Shown: piece by piece, positions 20,541 to 46,169 of the stretch | Position numbering within the stretch: the stretch's first letter is position 1 | Layout: every line of letters starts with the position of its first letter | NCBI RefSeq assembly: GCF_026151205.1 | Contig: NC_087077.1 | Location: forward strand, 14,360,983-14,420,982 | Direction: 5' to 3' | Length of the DNA: 60,000 nt | Origin: Bolinopsis microptera | Lineage: Eukaryota; Ctenophora; Tentaculata; Lobata; Bolinopsidae | Notes under the pieces: model-generated | Seen by the model: only the letters and a program-made list of their open reading frames with translations | What the model was told of the DNA's origin: nothing | Databases searched by the model: none | Program-made: the position numbers and the translations under genes

Positions 20541-21731
20541 GGTCGAATCAGAACAGAGAGGCGCCAGCGAGCAAGCGGTTACTTCTACAGAGTATTCTAT
20601 TACGTTACCGTACGGAGAGCCCAGCCCATCTATCATGGACCTAGTCAGAGAGAGAGGATCAGTTTCACTTTCGGTATTACAGAAACAATTTCATTTTGTG
20701 GTATATTATCGGAGAAACATTTTCATCATCGGTCTTAAAAAAGGAGTTTCATTTTAGGCATATTTGGAAAACAGCCCGACTTTCCGCGTAAAAGATTTTT
20801 CTTTTCAGTGATTATAAAACAACTGAATCATCACAAATGGTTGGGCCCATTTAATTTCTGCTCATCATTACTCAACACGATCAGCTCGATGCCAAAATAC
20901 CAATTGCCATTCCATTTAAGCGATTAATATTGGAAAAAAGAGCTATTTCCGTTGCATCTACAGCTCTCTTGGCTCCGTTAAGGGGCAATTAGTTCATGGA
21001 GCTCTGTCATTAAAACTAAAGCACTATTATAAAGGAGTAAAGGAGGCCCTAACATAGAACAGATTATTAGTCACCATCTCGTGTGAATGGGGCTCATTAG
21101 CTGACACACTCATAATGGGGACAAAGATGAGTGTTGAAACAATGATCAAACAAGGCCAAATTTTGTAGTGAGCGAACCACCACCATCTCTCAGAGATTGT
21201 TTCTTGAATCATTAAAAAGCAGTGACACACGCCAGATCATTGTACAATGTTCGTTATAAAAAAAGGGTAAAACAATTAAATTAAAAATCAAATAACATTA
21301 TAGATATCAATCAAGAACGCGGAGAATGTGTCAAACCAGTAGATCAGGTTGAGGATGAGTATATAACCTTAGGTAACACACCACCCCCTCCGTAGGACCG
21401 TTTATCTCGGTAATATATTACTACCCAGGCTCAAACATATTGATATATTGGCCGTTACCTGTCACCTAGATAAGCAATAGCAATTGAGAGAGGGGACAGA
21501 TCAGGTAGAGTAGTAGCAGGTTCTCAGTCCAACACCTGGCCCCCTCCCCGGCTAACTGTCCCCGTGGTAATGATGACTACAGGTCAAGTAAAGATGACGG
21601 GTCATCAGTAGCTTTTAAACTGGGCAATGTCGGGGTCAATTCAGGGCTGGGAGGAGGGATCTGCAGGGAGGGTGAGGTAAGAGCCCAAACTGTACACACT
21701 CTGTATTCCTCTCTCGACACTTACAGGGACA
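20541..21731. other. Intergenic region 5' of the POU-specific gene
   Basis: Presumably holds the promoter and 5' untranslated region of the minus-strand POU-specific gene, but I see no decisive TATA box or initiator. No exon is supported. Confidence 0.35.
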
Positions 21732-22985
21732 CTGCAAGTGGGCAGCAGTGTTACAGTGCAAGTGGGGAGCAGTGTTACAGTGCAAGTGGGGAGCAGTGTT
21801 ACAGTGCAAGTGGGGAGCAGTGTTACAGTGCAAGTGGGCAGCAGTGTTACAGTGCAAGTGGGGAGCAGTGTTACAGTGCAAGTGGGGAGCAGTGTTACAG
21901 TGCAAGTGGGCAGCAGTGTTACAGTGCAAGTGGGCAGCAGTGTTACAGTGCAAGTGGGCAGCAGTGTTACAGTGCAAGTGGGCAGCAGTGTTACAGTGCA
22001 AGTGGGGAGCAGTGTTACAGTGCGAGTGGTGAGCAGTGTTACAGTGCAAGTGGTGAGCAGTGTTACAGTGCGAGTGGTGAGCAGTGTTAAAGTGCAAGTG
22101 GTGAGCAGTGTTACAGTGCAAGTGGTGAGCAGTGTTACAGTGCAAGTGGGGAGCAGTGTTACAGTGCAAGTGGTGAGCAGTGTTACAGTGCAAGTGGGGA
22201 GCAGTGTTACAGTGCAAGTGGGGAGCAGTGTTACAGTGCAAGTGGTGAGTAGTGTTACAGTGCAAGTGGGGAGCAGTGTTACAGTGCAAGTGGGGAGCAG
22301 TGTTACAGTGCAAGTGGGCAGCAGTGTTACAGTGCAAGTGTTGAGCAGTGTTACAGTTCAAGTGGGCAGCAGTGTTACAGTGCAAGTGGTGAGCAGTGTT
22401 ACAGTGCAAGTGGTGAGCAGTGTTACAGTGCAAGTGGGCAGCAGTGTTACAGTGCAAGTGTTGAGCAGTGTTACAGTTCAAGTGGGCAGCAGTGTTACAG
22501 TGCAAGTGGTGAGTAGTGTTACAGTGCAAGTGGGGAGCAGTGTTACAGTGCAAGTGGGGAGCAGTGTTACAGTGCAAGTGGGCAGCAGTGTTACAGTGCA
22601 AGTGGGCAGCAGTGTTACAGTGCAAGTGTTGAGCAGTGTTACAGTTCAAGTGGGCAGCAGTGTTACAGTGCAAGTGGTGAGCAGTGTTACAGTGCAAGTG
22701 GGCAGCAGTGTTACAGTGCAAGTGTTGAGCAGTGTTACAGTTCAAGTGGGCAGCAGTGTTACAGTGCAAGTGGTGAGCAGTGTTACAGTGCAAGTGGGCA
22801 GCAGTGTTACAGTGCAAGTGGGCAGCAGTGTTACAGTGCAAGTGGGCAGCAGTGTTACAGTGCAAGTGGTGAGCAGTGTTACAGTGCAAGTGGGCAGCAG
22901 TGTTACAGTGCAAGTGGTGAGCAGTGTTACAATGCAAGTGGTGAGCAGTGTTACAGTGCAAGTGCGGAGCAGTGTTACAGTGCAA
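21732..22985. repeat. 24-bp minisatellite, about 52 copies
   Basis: The unit CAGTGTTACAGTGCAAGTGG plus four variable bases (GGAG, GCAG, TGAG or TTGAG-type variants) repeats over 1.25 kb with few indels. Variant types occur in repeated higher-order runs, for example TTGAG followed by a TTCAAG unit, several times between 22330 and 22760. The period is divisible by three and lacks stops, so both strands stay open for more than 460 codons. There is no splice, start or codon-bias evidence for translation. Confidence 0.97.
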
Positions 22986-23785
22986 CTCAGGACCAGCTAC
23001 ATTCCAAACTCTTATGTCTGGGCACAATTTTGTTACATCGACCTTCTAATTTCGGAAAGGTACGTTCTCGGCAACATGTCAATTTGTTTCGAGCTTCACA
23101 GCCTTCGAGTTTACAGCTGGAACAAGCCAAGTTCATCTGACAGCATAAGGATGGGCCGTGTGAATTTGATAGTTACATAAAATAATACCTTCTCGGATAC
23201 AATTACAAAACCATATAAAGGCAATGTTACCATGGTAACACAACCAAATAAGGTAATATCCAACAATCTCGAGCCTAGGTAGAACCCGACGACATAACAA
23301 ACAGTGTCATCAAACAAGGATCTAGAATGGTAGAAAGGTCTGCTACTCAAACTCTCAAACAGAGAAACTAAACCAATATTCTACACCTGCCAGAGTGCTA
23401 AAAATCTGTGGTATGTTTTAAGAGGGAAACCTTTTAAACATAGCGGGTATTCTATCACAGTTAAAATATCATTAAAAAGTGATTATCTCCCGAGAGCTGT
23501 AGGTCTTTGGTCAAAATGGGAATATATCGTCACTTTTAATCAAAGTTTGTGCCCGCGAGGTCGGGTAGTAGTACGTGTTCAGAGCATCAACTTGTAAATA
23601 AAATAAGTTAAGAAAAAAAGCAGAGCACTAACTGAAAATAAATTCAAATTAAAATAGAGTTATTATTAAAAAGAAACAATGTTATCGTACAATTCCACCG
23701 TCATTCTTCAGAGAATAAACGGCCACCCCAATAACGGATCATATTCTGATACAAACAAACAAACTTCTGAATGAAAAACTCGGCG

Positions 23786-24727
23786 CTACTTTCCTCTCCT
23801 CTTGATATTCGGAATCATAGCCTTCGTTATATTAAACTCATCTATCAAATCATTCCACTTCTGGATTGTCATGGATATAACGACCTGGGAAGGATTGACC
23901 GCTCTGGTGGAACCAGGAGTGCTGGTAACAGCTCCATTGTTAACATCAATCTTCACAACGGGCGTGTTATCGTCATCCAGATAAAGTTTAACCTTGCCAT
24001 CCTTAACGAGGAAAGAAAGATGAAACATGTTCTCTATGGTGGTAGGAAAGGAGGTTGGATCTGTGATAAACTCAAAGAACGGCACGTGTTTATAAGTACC
24101 CTGGTCGGGGTCGGTTAGTTTGTGGATTGCTTTAAGAACTCTCTGAACTTCCTTAGTCGTGCTCTCTTCCTGCTCCTCTTGTTGGAGTTGCTGAGGTTTC
24201 TTCTTCTCTGCTTCAGTTGGTTTTCTCTGTACATTCCTCTCTCGAGCAGCCCGGTGTTTGGCTATTGATTCCATGGCTAAGGGCCCGTATATCAGATCAA
24301 GTTTAGCTGTTACATTGAACATGGTAGCAGCGTATTTGCCAAGTTTGGACCAGTCCAGCTCCGGCTTCTCTCTCTGAGACCCTCTACATCTACCATCCAT
24401 AAAAGTAACAAGTTTCTCAGCGAATATGTTCCTATCAAACACGGTCATGTTGGTTTGAAGATTATCTGCCTGTTCTAACCCCAGTTCTGACGTGAGTTTT
24501 AAAACATTGCTGTCATACACCGCCTCTCTCGGGTTTTTCACTCTACTAAACAGAACGTTCATCTCCTCCAGAGTCTCCAGTAATCCGGTAGATTCCGGAC
24601 GGACCAGCTCACTCCGCTTCTCCTTTGTCTGGAACAACAACTTCCGGTATCTGAACCGAAGATCTGTAGAGTCGGCCTGGTCTGATGAACTGGCGTCCTC
24701 TGCTCCGTTACCATTACTCTGACTCAT
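23786..24727 (-). CDS. NSMCE4A: Non-SMC element 4 (SMC5/6 complex kleisin), NSMCE4A homologue
   Basis: A single coding exon of 313 residues. The ATG at 24727 lies eight bases inside an acceptor (TTTCCCAG), so a 5' untranslated intron is likely. The N-terminal part has the kleisin-type Nse3-binding helices (FRYRKLLFQTKEKRSEL, LETLEEMNVLFSRVKNPREA). The middle is a charged Gln/Glu/Lys linker. The C-terminal winged-helix region shows the family signature FFEFITDPTSFPTTIENMF and HLSFLVKDGKVKLYLDDD. NSE4 bridges SMC5/SMC6 heads with NSE1 and NSE3 in DNA repair and chromosome maintenance. The length is a little shorter than vertebrate NSE4A. The identification is confident; whether it is orthologous to A or B forms cannot be told. 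Confidence 0.93.
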   Translation of the reverse strand: MSQSNGNGAEDASSSDQADSTDLRFRYRKLLFQTKEKRSELVRPESTGLLETLEEMNVLFSRVKNPREAVYDSNVLKLTSELGLEQADNLQTNMTVFDRNIFAEKLVTFMDGRCRGSQREKPELDWSKLGKYAATMFNVTAKLDLIYGPLAMESIAKHRAARERNVQRKPTEAEKKKPQQLQQEEQEESTTKEVQRVLKAIHKLTDPDQGTYKHVPFFEFITDPTSFPTTIENMFHLSFLVKDGKVKLYLDDDNTPVVKIDVNNGAVTSTPGSTRAVNPSQVVISMTIQKWNDLIDEFNITKAMIPNIKRRGK

Positions 24728-25068
24728 CACCCTATCTGGGAAACAAACAGAGGGTTAGTACATACTGAGAAAATAGGGTCATATTTATAATAATAAAGGA
24801 GTATATTCTAGAGTCACAGATATAATAGGGACATTCTGTAGATACTTATCTTCAATATATCATTTTAAAATGGGGGCCACACATTCCAATCATTAGATTA
24901 GTTGAGTTCGACACAGTGTGCATGTTAGGAGCAACCACACTGAAAACACAAACACTCACTGCTCAGTATTGTGCCACACTGCTCAATATTGTGCAGCGCG
25001 CTATTTCTTCACGTTAGCAGATCTAATCACTGTTCTGGAGAACTCTGCTTATTCATCTTGTATGTTTT

Positions 25069-25591
25069 CTCTCTCCCTCTCCCTCTCCCTCTCCCTCTCC
25101 CTCTCCCTCTCCCTCTCCCTCTCCCTCTCCCTCTCCCTCTCCCTCTCCCTCTCCCTCCCCCTCCCCCTCCCCCTCCCCCTCCCCCTCCCCCTCCCCCTCC
25201 CCCTCCCCCTCCCCCTCCCCCTCCCCCTCCCCCTCCCCCTCCCCCTCCCCCTCCCTCTCCCTCTCCCTCTCCCTCTCCCTCTCCCTCTCCCTCTCCCTCT
25301 CCCTCTCCCTCTCCCTCTCCCTCTCCCTCTCCCTCTCCCTCTCCCTCTCCCTCTCCCTCTCCCTCTCCCTCTCCCTCTCCCTCTCCCTCTCCCTCTCCCT
25401 CTCCCTCTCCCTCTCCCTCTCCCTCTCCCTCTCCCTCTCCCTCTCCCTCTCCCTCTCCCTCTCCCTCTCCCTCTCCCTCTCCCTCTCCCTCTCCCTCTCC
25501 CTCTCCCTCTCCTTCTCTCTCTCCCTCTCCCTCTCCCTCTCCCTCTCCCTCTCCCTCTCCCTCTCGCTCTCCCTCTCTCTCTCTCTCTCTC
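25069..25591. repeat. Hexanucleotide (CTCTCC)n with a (CTCCCC)n core
   Basis: About 520 bases of pyrimidine-only sequence on the plus strand. A (CTCTCC) tract changes to (CTCCCC) at roughly 25155-25255, then returns to (CTCTCC) and ends in plain CT. Apparent long frames of Ser-Pro, Leu-Pro, Glu-Gly or Arg-Gly repeats on both strands are artefacts of the repeat. Confidence 0.98.
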
Positions 25592-25693
25592 AACATGAAA
25601 AGTCAAGTAGAAAGCTTGTCTTGAGTATAAGACGATTGTTATAGATACACTAAGAAAGGAACCAAATTAATTCAATCCGACGACTGCCTGCGC

Positions 25694-26661
<968 letters not shown>

Positions 26662-27898
26662 TTACAAATCTCTGATGTGTAAAGTAGCGCTGGGGACAAG
26701 CCCAGCCTCTTCCAAACTTTCACTTAATCTACTAAAAATCTTGTTAGGAAACGTGGTCCTGATCTCGTACAATCCCGATTTGTGTTTCTTGATAAATTCC
26801 CTCAAATCTCCGATAGTGTCTGTGTACTGTAGTTTCACTATCAATGTTTTGGTTCCCCCATCAAGTTTGACCCTGAGAGTAGCCACGGGCCCCGAAGTGC
26901 CCTCTCCAGCTTGGATCTGCTTAACAACTGCTGTCTCAGCTACCTCGACTTTAGTTGGAGTTGAAGTGCTCCCCACCATGGCACTCACTGATTCCCTGAT
27001 GTCAATGATTTTACCATCTCTTATAACGTTTGGAGGAAGCTTGTTCAAGAAACGCTCGAGAGAAGGTTTCTGTATTGGGTCTGATGTATCAGTAGCAACA
27101 TCTTCAGAGTCCACATCTTCACTGTATCCTCTGATAGCTGCCAGCTCTTTAGCTCCCTCAGAGAGACGGTTCCCCTTACCCGCAAATGAAGCTTGTTGTC
27201 TTTTATCAACGTACTGCTTCTCTCGAAGATCGGTCAGTTTAATAACCATGCCGTTAGGATACCTTTTTTGCAGTTCAGAGGGAAAGTAGCCTTCCTCTAG
27301 ATCCAGAACAAACTGGCGGGTTTGGGGCTCTGAAAGGGGTCTGAAAGGGCCCTGGAACATGTAAATACCATTAGAGTAAAGAGTAAGAGGTATGGGGTCA
27401 GGTTGTACCACCCTGGTGATCCCATCTGGTCCTCTCTCCACCATCCCCACGCCATCTCCAGCTAGAATGTTCAGCTCGTGGACATTGTGGACTATCTTGT
27501 TGTAGTCTGGAGCCGTGTCAGTGACAGACTCTTCCTGGTTCCACGTCGACTGTACCGATACTGACTTCTTCTCTTCCCCTTCTAAATCCTCCTCAGTTTC
27601 TTCTGGAATGTTGTCAGGGGACTCGCTGGCTCCCACCCAGACCATCCCGTAATCCGCCAGAAACTCCTCCATTTCCTGGATCTGTTTGAAACGCTCTCTC
27701 GCACTGAGACCGCAAGTGACCTACCAGCCTGTCTTTAGCTTTCTCCTCATTCAAGCTGACTCTGAAGTGATGCAGCTGCTTATCTTTCTCTTCTAACTGT
27801 TTGGTTTTGGTTAACAGTTCCTCCTCTACCTTGCGGAGCCGCACCGCCATGGTACTGAGGAGACTGTCGTCATGGCCACTGTTCCCAAACCTTGACAT
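26662..27898 (-). CDS. UBXN11: UBX domain protein 11 homologue with an apparent frameshift
   Basis: The frame from ATG 27898 gives an N-terminal coiled coil (MAVRLRKVEEELLTKTKQLE, then EEKDKQLHHFRVSLNEEKAK). A second frame, open from about 27710, gives ERFKQIQEMEEFLADYGMVW, matching the conserved EMERFLSDYGLQWVG-type segment of UBXN11. It is followed by a SEP domain (NGIYMFQGPFRPL, GYFPSELQKRYPNGMVIKL), a conserved FLNKLPPNVIRDGKIIDIR block and a C-terminal UBX fold (ATLRVKL...YTDTIGDLREFI...TTFPNKIF...AGLVPSATLHI) ending at 26662. The frames meet in a short GA run near 27692-27701, and one extra GA unit would make them continuous. A 31-base intron is a less likely alternative. The family binds p97 or Rho-type GTPase partners. 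A 5' untranslated acceptor lies just before the ATG. Confidence 0.88.
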
Positions 27899-27905
27899 GG
27901 GGACC

Positions 27906-29534
27906 TAACGGAGAGAGAGAGAGATTAAATATCATTTAGAGCTTAAACATGAACAATTACAACAGCTTTTTACTTTGTATGGATGTGAATATTGTGCTAA
28001 TGTGTAGGGAGAAAAGATGGAGTCGATCCGTAGCAAAAATTAAATTTAGCAGCCAGAAAAATAATTACAACAGTGAGCCCTAAAAAGATAACACAACGCC
28101 TGTAAAGAAGAGGGTAGATAGAAGTAGAACGTAATGAGACTGGATATGATATGTAGTTAGCAAGGTTACCATGGCAATGCTAGAGGTCTGCACACTCCAG
28201 GACCGGTATCCATGCTAACGTTGAGCTAAACTGTTTAGGAAGGTAAAATGGTAGGAAGGACCTCGACAGTAGATACACATCCACGTCATGTAACCCTAAC
28301 TTACACCCGGTATTTGAGTTATTTGGACTATTCCAGCTATTTCCACGCGCGGAACAGGTTAAGTGCCGTCTGTAGCGATGTCATTTACTGGACACACAAG
28401 GAGCAGGAGCACGTGAACTATAAACTACAGCAACGTGAGTCTTATCAATATAGAAGTGTACACAGTACATCTAGATATGTGTATAGTAAACGTGCATACG
28501 ACCAGTGTATACCACCAGTAAGTTGTACAATGATTACACAGAAATGTTGGGAGTGTGGGTGATAAAACAGTGACACTTGACCAGCGAACAAGGCTGGAAC
28601 TGAACATTTAGTAATGCGTTAAGAAGGGGTGAACCCGAAACTTGGTAATGATGGTAACCATGGTAATCATTACCAAGTAATGACGGTAACTACGAAACCG
28701 CATACGGATCAATTACAGATCACTTACAGATCACTTACAACTACCTTCGTCCTTCACATCTCACGAAAATCCGCGGTTACAGTACATGGTAGAACCAAGA
28801 AACAACAGTAATCACCGTTTAGCTGATTAATATAATACGTGGACATGAAACATAATACCTGAACACTGGTACAGTTCTTAATGAAAAAACCGAGGTCGAG
28901 GATTTAGACCAACTAAATTTCTACTTCGATTACTAGTGATGAGATCTCATGAAACCAGTCAGCCAAGTTTTCTTGTATCCAGCTACTATAAGAGGGACAG
29001 TGAATATCTGCTTTATTTTTACATTCTGTAAACACAGCCCCTAGCGTTGGACATAATATGAACAGGAGCTTAGTATCGGAAATATTGAGTACAATATGCT
29101 CTTGCCTGGAAGAACCATCGCAGTTCTATGGAAAATAATCCAATTTTACACCGCTGAACAGAATTGATACAGGCAATATTAACGATTTAATGAGGCTTTC
29201 ACGCAGTGAAGTCAGAATTTAATTCTACAGTGCTAACTCTAATAGTAGTCCTTCTGGATCACAGTACACTAACGCAATGCTTCATTATCGGATCATTTCA
29301 ATTTTATATAATCGCTGTAGTACAGTGTACATGTTTGTAGAGATCAGCTGTACGTATACCACGTATATTTTTATTGCAATGATGTTTGAAGATATATGTA
29401 AGCTCACTTTAGTGTACCCTTTAGTATCCTTTTCTGGAGTAAGTCTCATACTTTCTGGGACTGCTATTCGACCTTAAGAGGAATAAACAAAAAGCAAAAC
29501 AATAAATAATGGCGGCAAGAGCAATAAGAAAGGA
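27906..29534. other. Gene-free stretch upstream of UBXN11
   Basis: Holds a short GA run just upstream of the UBXN11 ATG and small direct repeats near 28708-28740 (ACAGATCACTTAC). No supported exons. Confidence 0.4.
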
Positions 29535-29665
29535 ACAATACACTCACAGACAGGCGCAATACACTCACAGACAGGCGCAATACACTCACAGACAGGAGCA
29601 ATACACTCACAGAAGGAGCAATACACTAACAGACAGGAGCAATACACTCACAGACAGGAATAATA
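29535..29665. repeat. 21-bp tandem repeat, about 6 copies
   Basis: Units of CAATACACTCACAGACAGG plus two bases, with one shortened copy near 29608-29625. Confidence 0.93.
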
Positions 29666-30803
<1,138 letters not shown>

Positions 30804-31496
30804 GAGCCAAGCAATCAGGCTCAAAATTCGGCATTAACGTTACGTTTAATGCTAACATTCCAGAAATGAGGTCGTGTGGTACATACATAATGACGGCACG
30901 GCTTAGGAATAATGCCCGCCATTACATTGCAACGACTGTGCTGGACTGTCGAACCTAGCCAAGCTGAACAGAGTAATGTCTCAACCCGGACACTGTTCCC
31001 ACTAAAGTGCTCACAGAGCAAAGCCTCCAACAAGCAAGGATGCGCGATCACTCTACTTCCTCTAGCGCACTTCACCTCTATTTCCGAAGTCAGAACGAGT
31101 TGTTGTGTGTAAACCCAGCCGACTTTCGGTCTCTCCGCCTGAACAAACATTCCTAATACTCGGCTCTCATTGGTGGAAAAGTGGCACGTGGGCCAGATAC
31201 GGTGATTTGATTGAAGGAGCGGGAGTGGGCCGTATGTGGAGAAGATATAGCATACTAATAGGGGTGGCAGAGTATTGTTTACTGAGTCGCCGGTTTACTT
31301 AAGAACTTAAAACCGGGAAATGGGAACCGCTCTGAGGGTCGACATTTTGGAGGGAACATCCGCCCGGTCCTTCAGCGCTGCACAACCTGCCACACAGCTG
31401 CATGCTAACTCTAAACACACATACCTGCTGTTCTATACGCACAACACTTCTGACACTAATTGGTAAGCGTGGCAGCGTAACAATCTATCTGAGTTT

Positions 31497-32575
31497 AACT
31501 GTGGAGGTGGGTGTACAACAGTACACTCCCTATCTTCACTCTGTAGAGGTCAGTGAACCACAGTACACTCCCTATCTTCACTCTGTAGAGGTGGGTGTAC
31601 AACAGTACACTCCCTATCTTCACTCTGTAGAGGTCAGTGAACCACAGTACACTCCCTATCTTCACTCTGTAGAGGTCAGTGTACCACAGTACACTCCCTA
31701 TCTTCACTCTGTAGAGGTCAGTGTACTACAGTACACTCCCTATCTTCACTCTGTAGAGGTCAGTGTACAACAGTACACTCCCTATCTTCACTCTGTAGAG
31801 GTCAGTGTACCACAGTACACTCCCTATCTTCACTCTGTAGAGGTCAGTGTACTACAGTACACTCCCTATCTTCACTCTGTAGAGGTCAGTGTACTACAGT
31901 ACACTCCCTATCTTCACTCTGTAGAGGTCAGTGTACAACAGTACACTCCCTATCTTCACTCTGTAGAGGTCAGTGTACAACAGTACACTCCCTATCTTCA
32001 CTCTGTAGAGGTCAGTGTACTACAGTACACTCCCTATCTTCACTCTGTAGAGGTCAGTGTACCACAGTACACTCCCTATCTTCACTCTGTAGAGGTCAGT
32101 GTACAACAGTACACTCCCTATCTTCACTCTGTAGAGGTCAGTGTACCACAGTACACTCCCTATCTTCACTCTGTAGAGGTCAGTGTACAACAGTACACTC
32201 CCTATCTTCACTCTGTAGAGGTCAGTGTACTACAGTACACTCCCTATCTTCACTCTGTAGAGGTCAGTGTACTACAGTACACTCCCTATCTTCACTCTGT
32301 AGAGGTCAGTGTACTACAGTACACTCCCTATCTTCACTATGTAGAGGTCAGTGTACTACAGTACACTCCCTATCTTCACTCTGTGGAGGTCAGTGTACAA
32401 CAGTACACTCCCTATCTTCACTCTGTAGAGGTCAGTGTACTACAGTACACTCCCTATCTTCACTCTGTAGAGGTCAGTGTACCACAGTACACTCTCTATC
32501 TTCACTCTGTAGAGGTCAGTGTACCACAGTACACTCTCTATGGCCTATACTTCTGTTATTGTCAGTGAACCACAG
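31497..32575. repeat. 42-bp minisatellite, about 25 copies
   Basis: The unit is GTGTACTACAGTACACTCCC followed by TATCTTCACTCTGTAGAGGTCA. Most variation is at one codon-like position (ACAAC/ACCAC/ACTAC). The last units decay into a TATGGCCTATAC variant. Each unit contains the palindrome GTGTAC-(N)-GTACAC-type core. It stays open for 388 codons because 42 is a multiple of three, with no other sign of being a gene. Confidence 0.97.
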
Positions 32576-33045
32576 TACACTCCCTATGGCCTATACATCT
32601 GTTATTGCCAGTGTTGGCGTGCATTGACTCCCCAGAACAAATAGCGTCTTATATTCACAGTACACAGTGTTGTATTGTGTATCATTGTGTTAGTAAGTAA
32701 CTACCCTGTCCACCTCTCTCTGTTAGGTAAGTGAGTTGCACAGTGGTGAAACCCCCACTATTAGTGTCGCACCCCGCTCGGCCACTCACGCTGGTAACAA
32801 TTACTTTTTAATAAAACAAATATTTATTTTTACGGCACAATCAAACAATATCAATAATAAATAAATCAGGGGAGGTTTGAAGAGGTTTCAAGTGCCGAAG
32901 TACTGAATCAGGCCTCAGGGTATTTAGAGTGGGGGAGATTATAATCAAATTGTGAGCTTTCCTCAGAATCAACATTACGAGCTTGGTAACGAACTCAGAA
33001 TATGTGGCTCACACAATGGGACAACATGATTACCCCACATATAAC
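32576..33045. other. Gene-free stretch
   Basis: Unique sequence between the 42-bp and 23-bp arrays. Nothing recognised. Confidence 0.35.
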
Positions 33046-33232
33046 AACCATTCAACCCCGCACATATCAACCATTCAACCCCACACATATCAACTATTCA
33101 ACCCCACATATATCAACCATTCAACCCCACACATATCAACCATTCAACCCCACACCAGATCAACCCCGGCCCACACCAGATCAACTATTCAACCCCACAC
33201 CAGATCAACCATTCAACCCCACACAAGCTCAT
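33046..33232. repeat. 23-bp tandem repeat, about 8 copies
   Basis: Units of TCAACCATTCAACCCCACAC with a variable ATA/CAGA end. The later copies carry ACCAGATCAACC. Confidence 0.92.
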
Positions 33233-34126
33233 AATCTGACACCTCTCACAAAGACAGTAGCTCTCAGAGATTGCTCACTCTGCACCACCACCAGCCTGAA
33301 CACGCGACACTTTCCCCGTAAATCTACATCATTTCATCTCCTCACATGTATTAGCCTAGCAGGACATTTTATGCAATAATGCTGTCACCCTTCGTGATTT
33401 ATATGAATACTTAACAGAGCTAGATATATCTGGCATACTACTATGATAATGACAAGTATTAATATATTATTCAGAACAAAACACTGCTACTCCACCGTTA
33501 ATATATGTTGCATTATTTCGTTATTATGTGCGGCTGTGCAGACAGGTCACGTATATTTGCCCTGAAACGAACTAATAATAATTATGCAATTATAAAATAT
33601 GCAGAAGCAGAAGTTGCAGAGAGAGAGAGGGAGAGAGAGAGAGAGGTCAGTGGAGCGTATCCAGGAATACGAATAACGAGCTAGAAATAGAGAGCAGCTC
33701 GCATATTTATACATAATGTATCATAATTCATATTCTATAATTGAAATTATGTCACGTAATACGAGTAATAATAGTTATATATGCACAGAAAATATGTAAG
33801 CATATAATGCGGCCAAGACAGGAGAACCAGATGGTTTCAATACAGTGCCAGACAGGATTGTCTTAACATCATGTGCGCAGAGCAACTGTTATACAGATAG
33901 TTGCAAAACTCAGCAGCTGCAAAACCTCTTGTACGAGACTGCTGCCAAGAATAATAAATTATAAATTGTTGGATTTCTATCGTTTGAAAGTAGCGAATCT
34001 CTAGTGCACAATGGTGGCACTGTGAGAGGCTTTGTCCAATATGATATAAAGGCAACAGCAGCTGGTTTCCTTCTGCAGAACTCACTGAATATCACGAAAA
34101 GTGCTATGAGCCGATATGTTATATAT
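33233..34126. other. Gene-free stretch
   Basis: Contains a short impure GA run near 33618-33647. No supported exon. Confidence 0.35.
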
Positions 34127-34187
34127 TTTAGAGGGACAAAGTCCTTTAAATGTTGGTCCAACATTAAGGACTTTGTCCCTCTTAAAA
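34127..34187. repeat. 61-bp near-perfect palindrome
   Basis: The arm TTTTAGAGGGACAAAGTCC plus TTTAAATGTTGG (34127-34157) is mirrored at 34159-34187 with one or two differences and essentially no loop. It could extrude as a cruciform. The near-zero loop argues against a microRNA precursor. It may be a solo fold-back element. Confidence 0.8.
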
Positions 34188-34649
34188 ATAACATTATGTT
34201 ACAAAGATTATGCCCAACAAGGAACCTGGCTATTGTCTAACCAAGGTTCTAGAACCTAAAATAACTGTTCCCCCGGTAATGGAGGAGGGCTCTTTCAAGC
34301 TTTCAAGCATACGTACAAAAAGTAGCCTAGTGGCTAGTACAATTGCTCAATGTGTGGAAATATGATGTGGAAATAAGAATACACGTGGTGGAATGTGATA
34401 CTGTGAAATTAATAAATTAGATAACATCAGACAGGGAAAAAAACAAAAATAAATATAAAAATCTCTTTAAAAGAAAACAAAATCATTCGTTGAAACCCTA
34501 TAAAGATGTCATAATAAATTAAAATATGTTACCCCAAATAAGTCAAGACTGAAAAAAAAAGTCAAGATTGAAACAAAAAGTACATAGTTAAAAGTATACG
34601 AACATGATAACCTATCATTACACGAACATGATACGTATCATGATACGTA

Positions 34650-46169
<11,520 letters not shown>

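Noticed and set aside
21636-23180. Long open frames of repeated HLHCNTAA or SSVTVQVG on both strands
   Set aside because: They are the 24-bp minisatellite read through. The period is a multiple of three and happens to lack stops; no splice or start context and no non-repeat domain.
27698-27718. 21-base GT-AG intron (GTAGGT...TCTCAG) in UBXN11
   Set aside because: Removing 21 bases keeps the frame and so does not solve the frame change; it is also too short for a typical animal intron.
31402-32568. 388-codon frame of repeated YTPYLHSVEVSV
   Set aside because: Translation of the 42-bp tandem array; no independent gene evidence.
34127-34187. MicroRNA precursor
   Set aside because: The arms meet with almost no loop, unlike a processed precursor, and no partner mature-sequence evidence exists.
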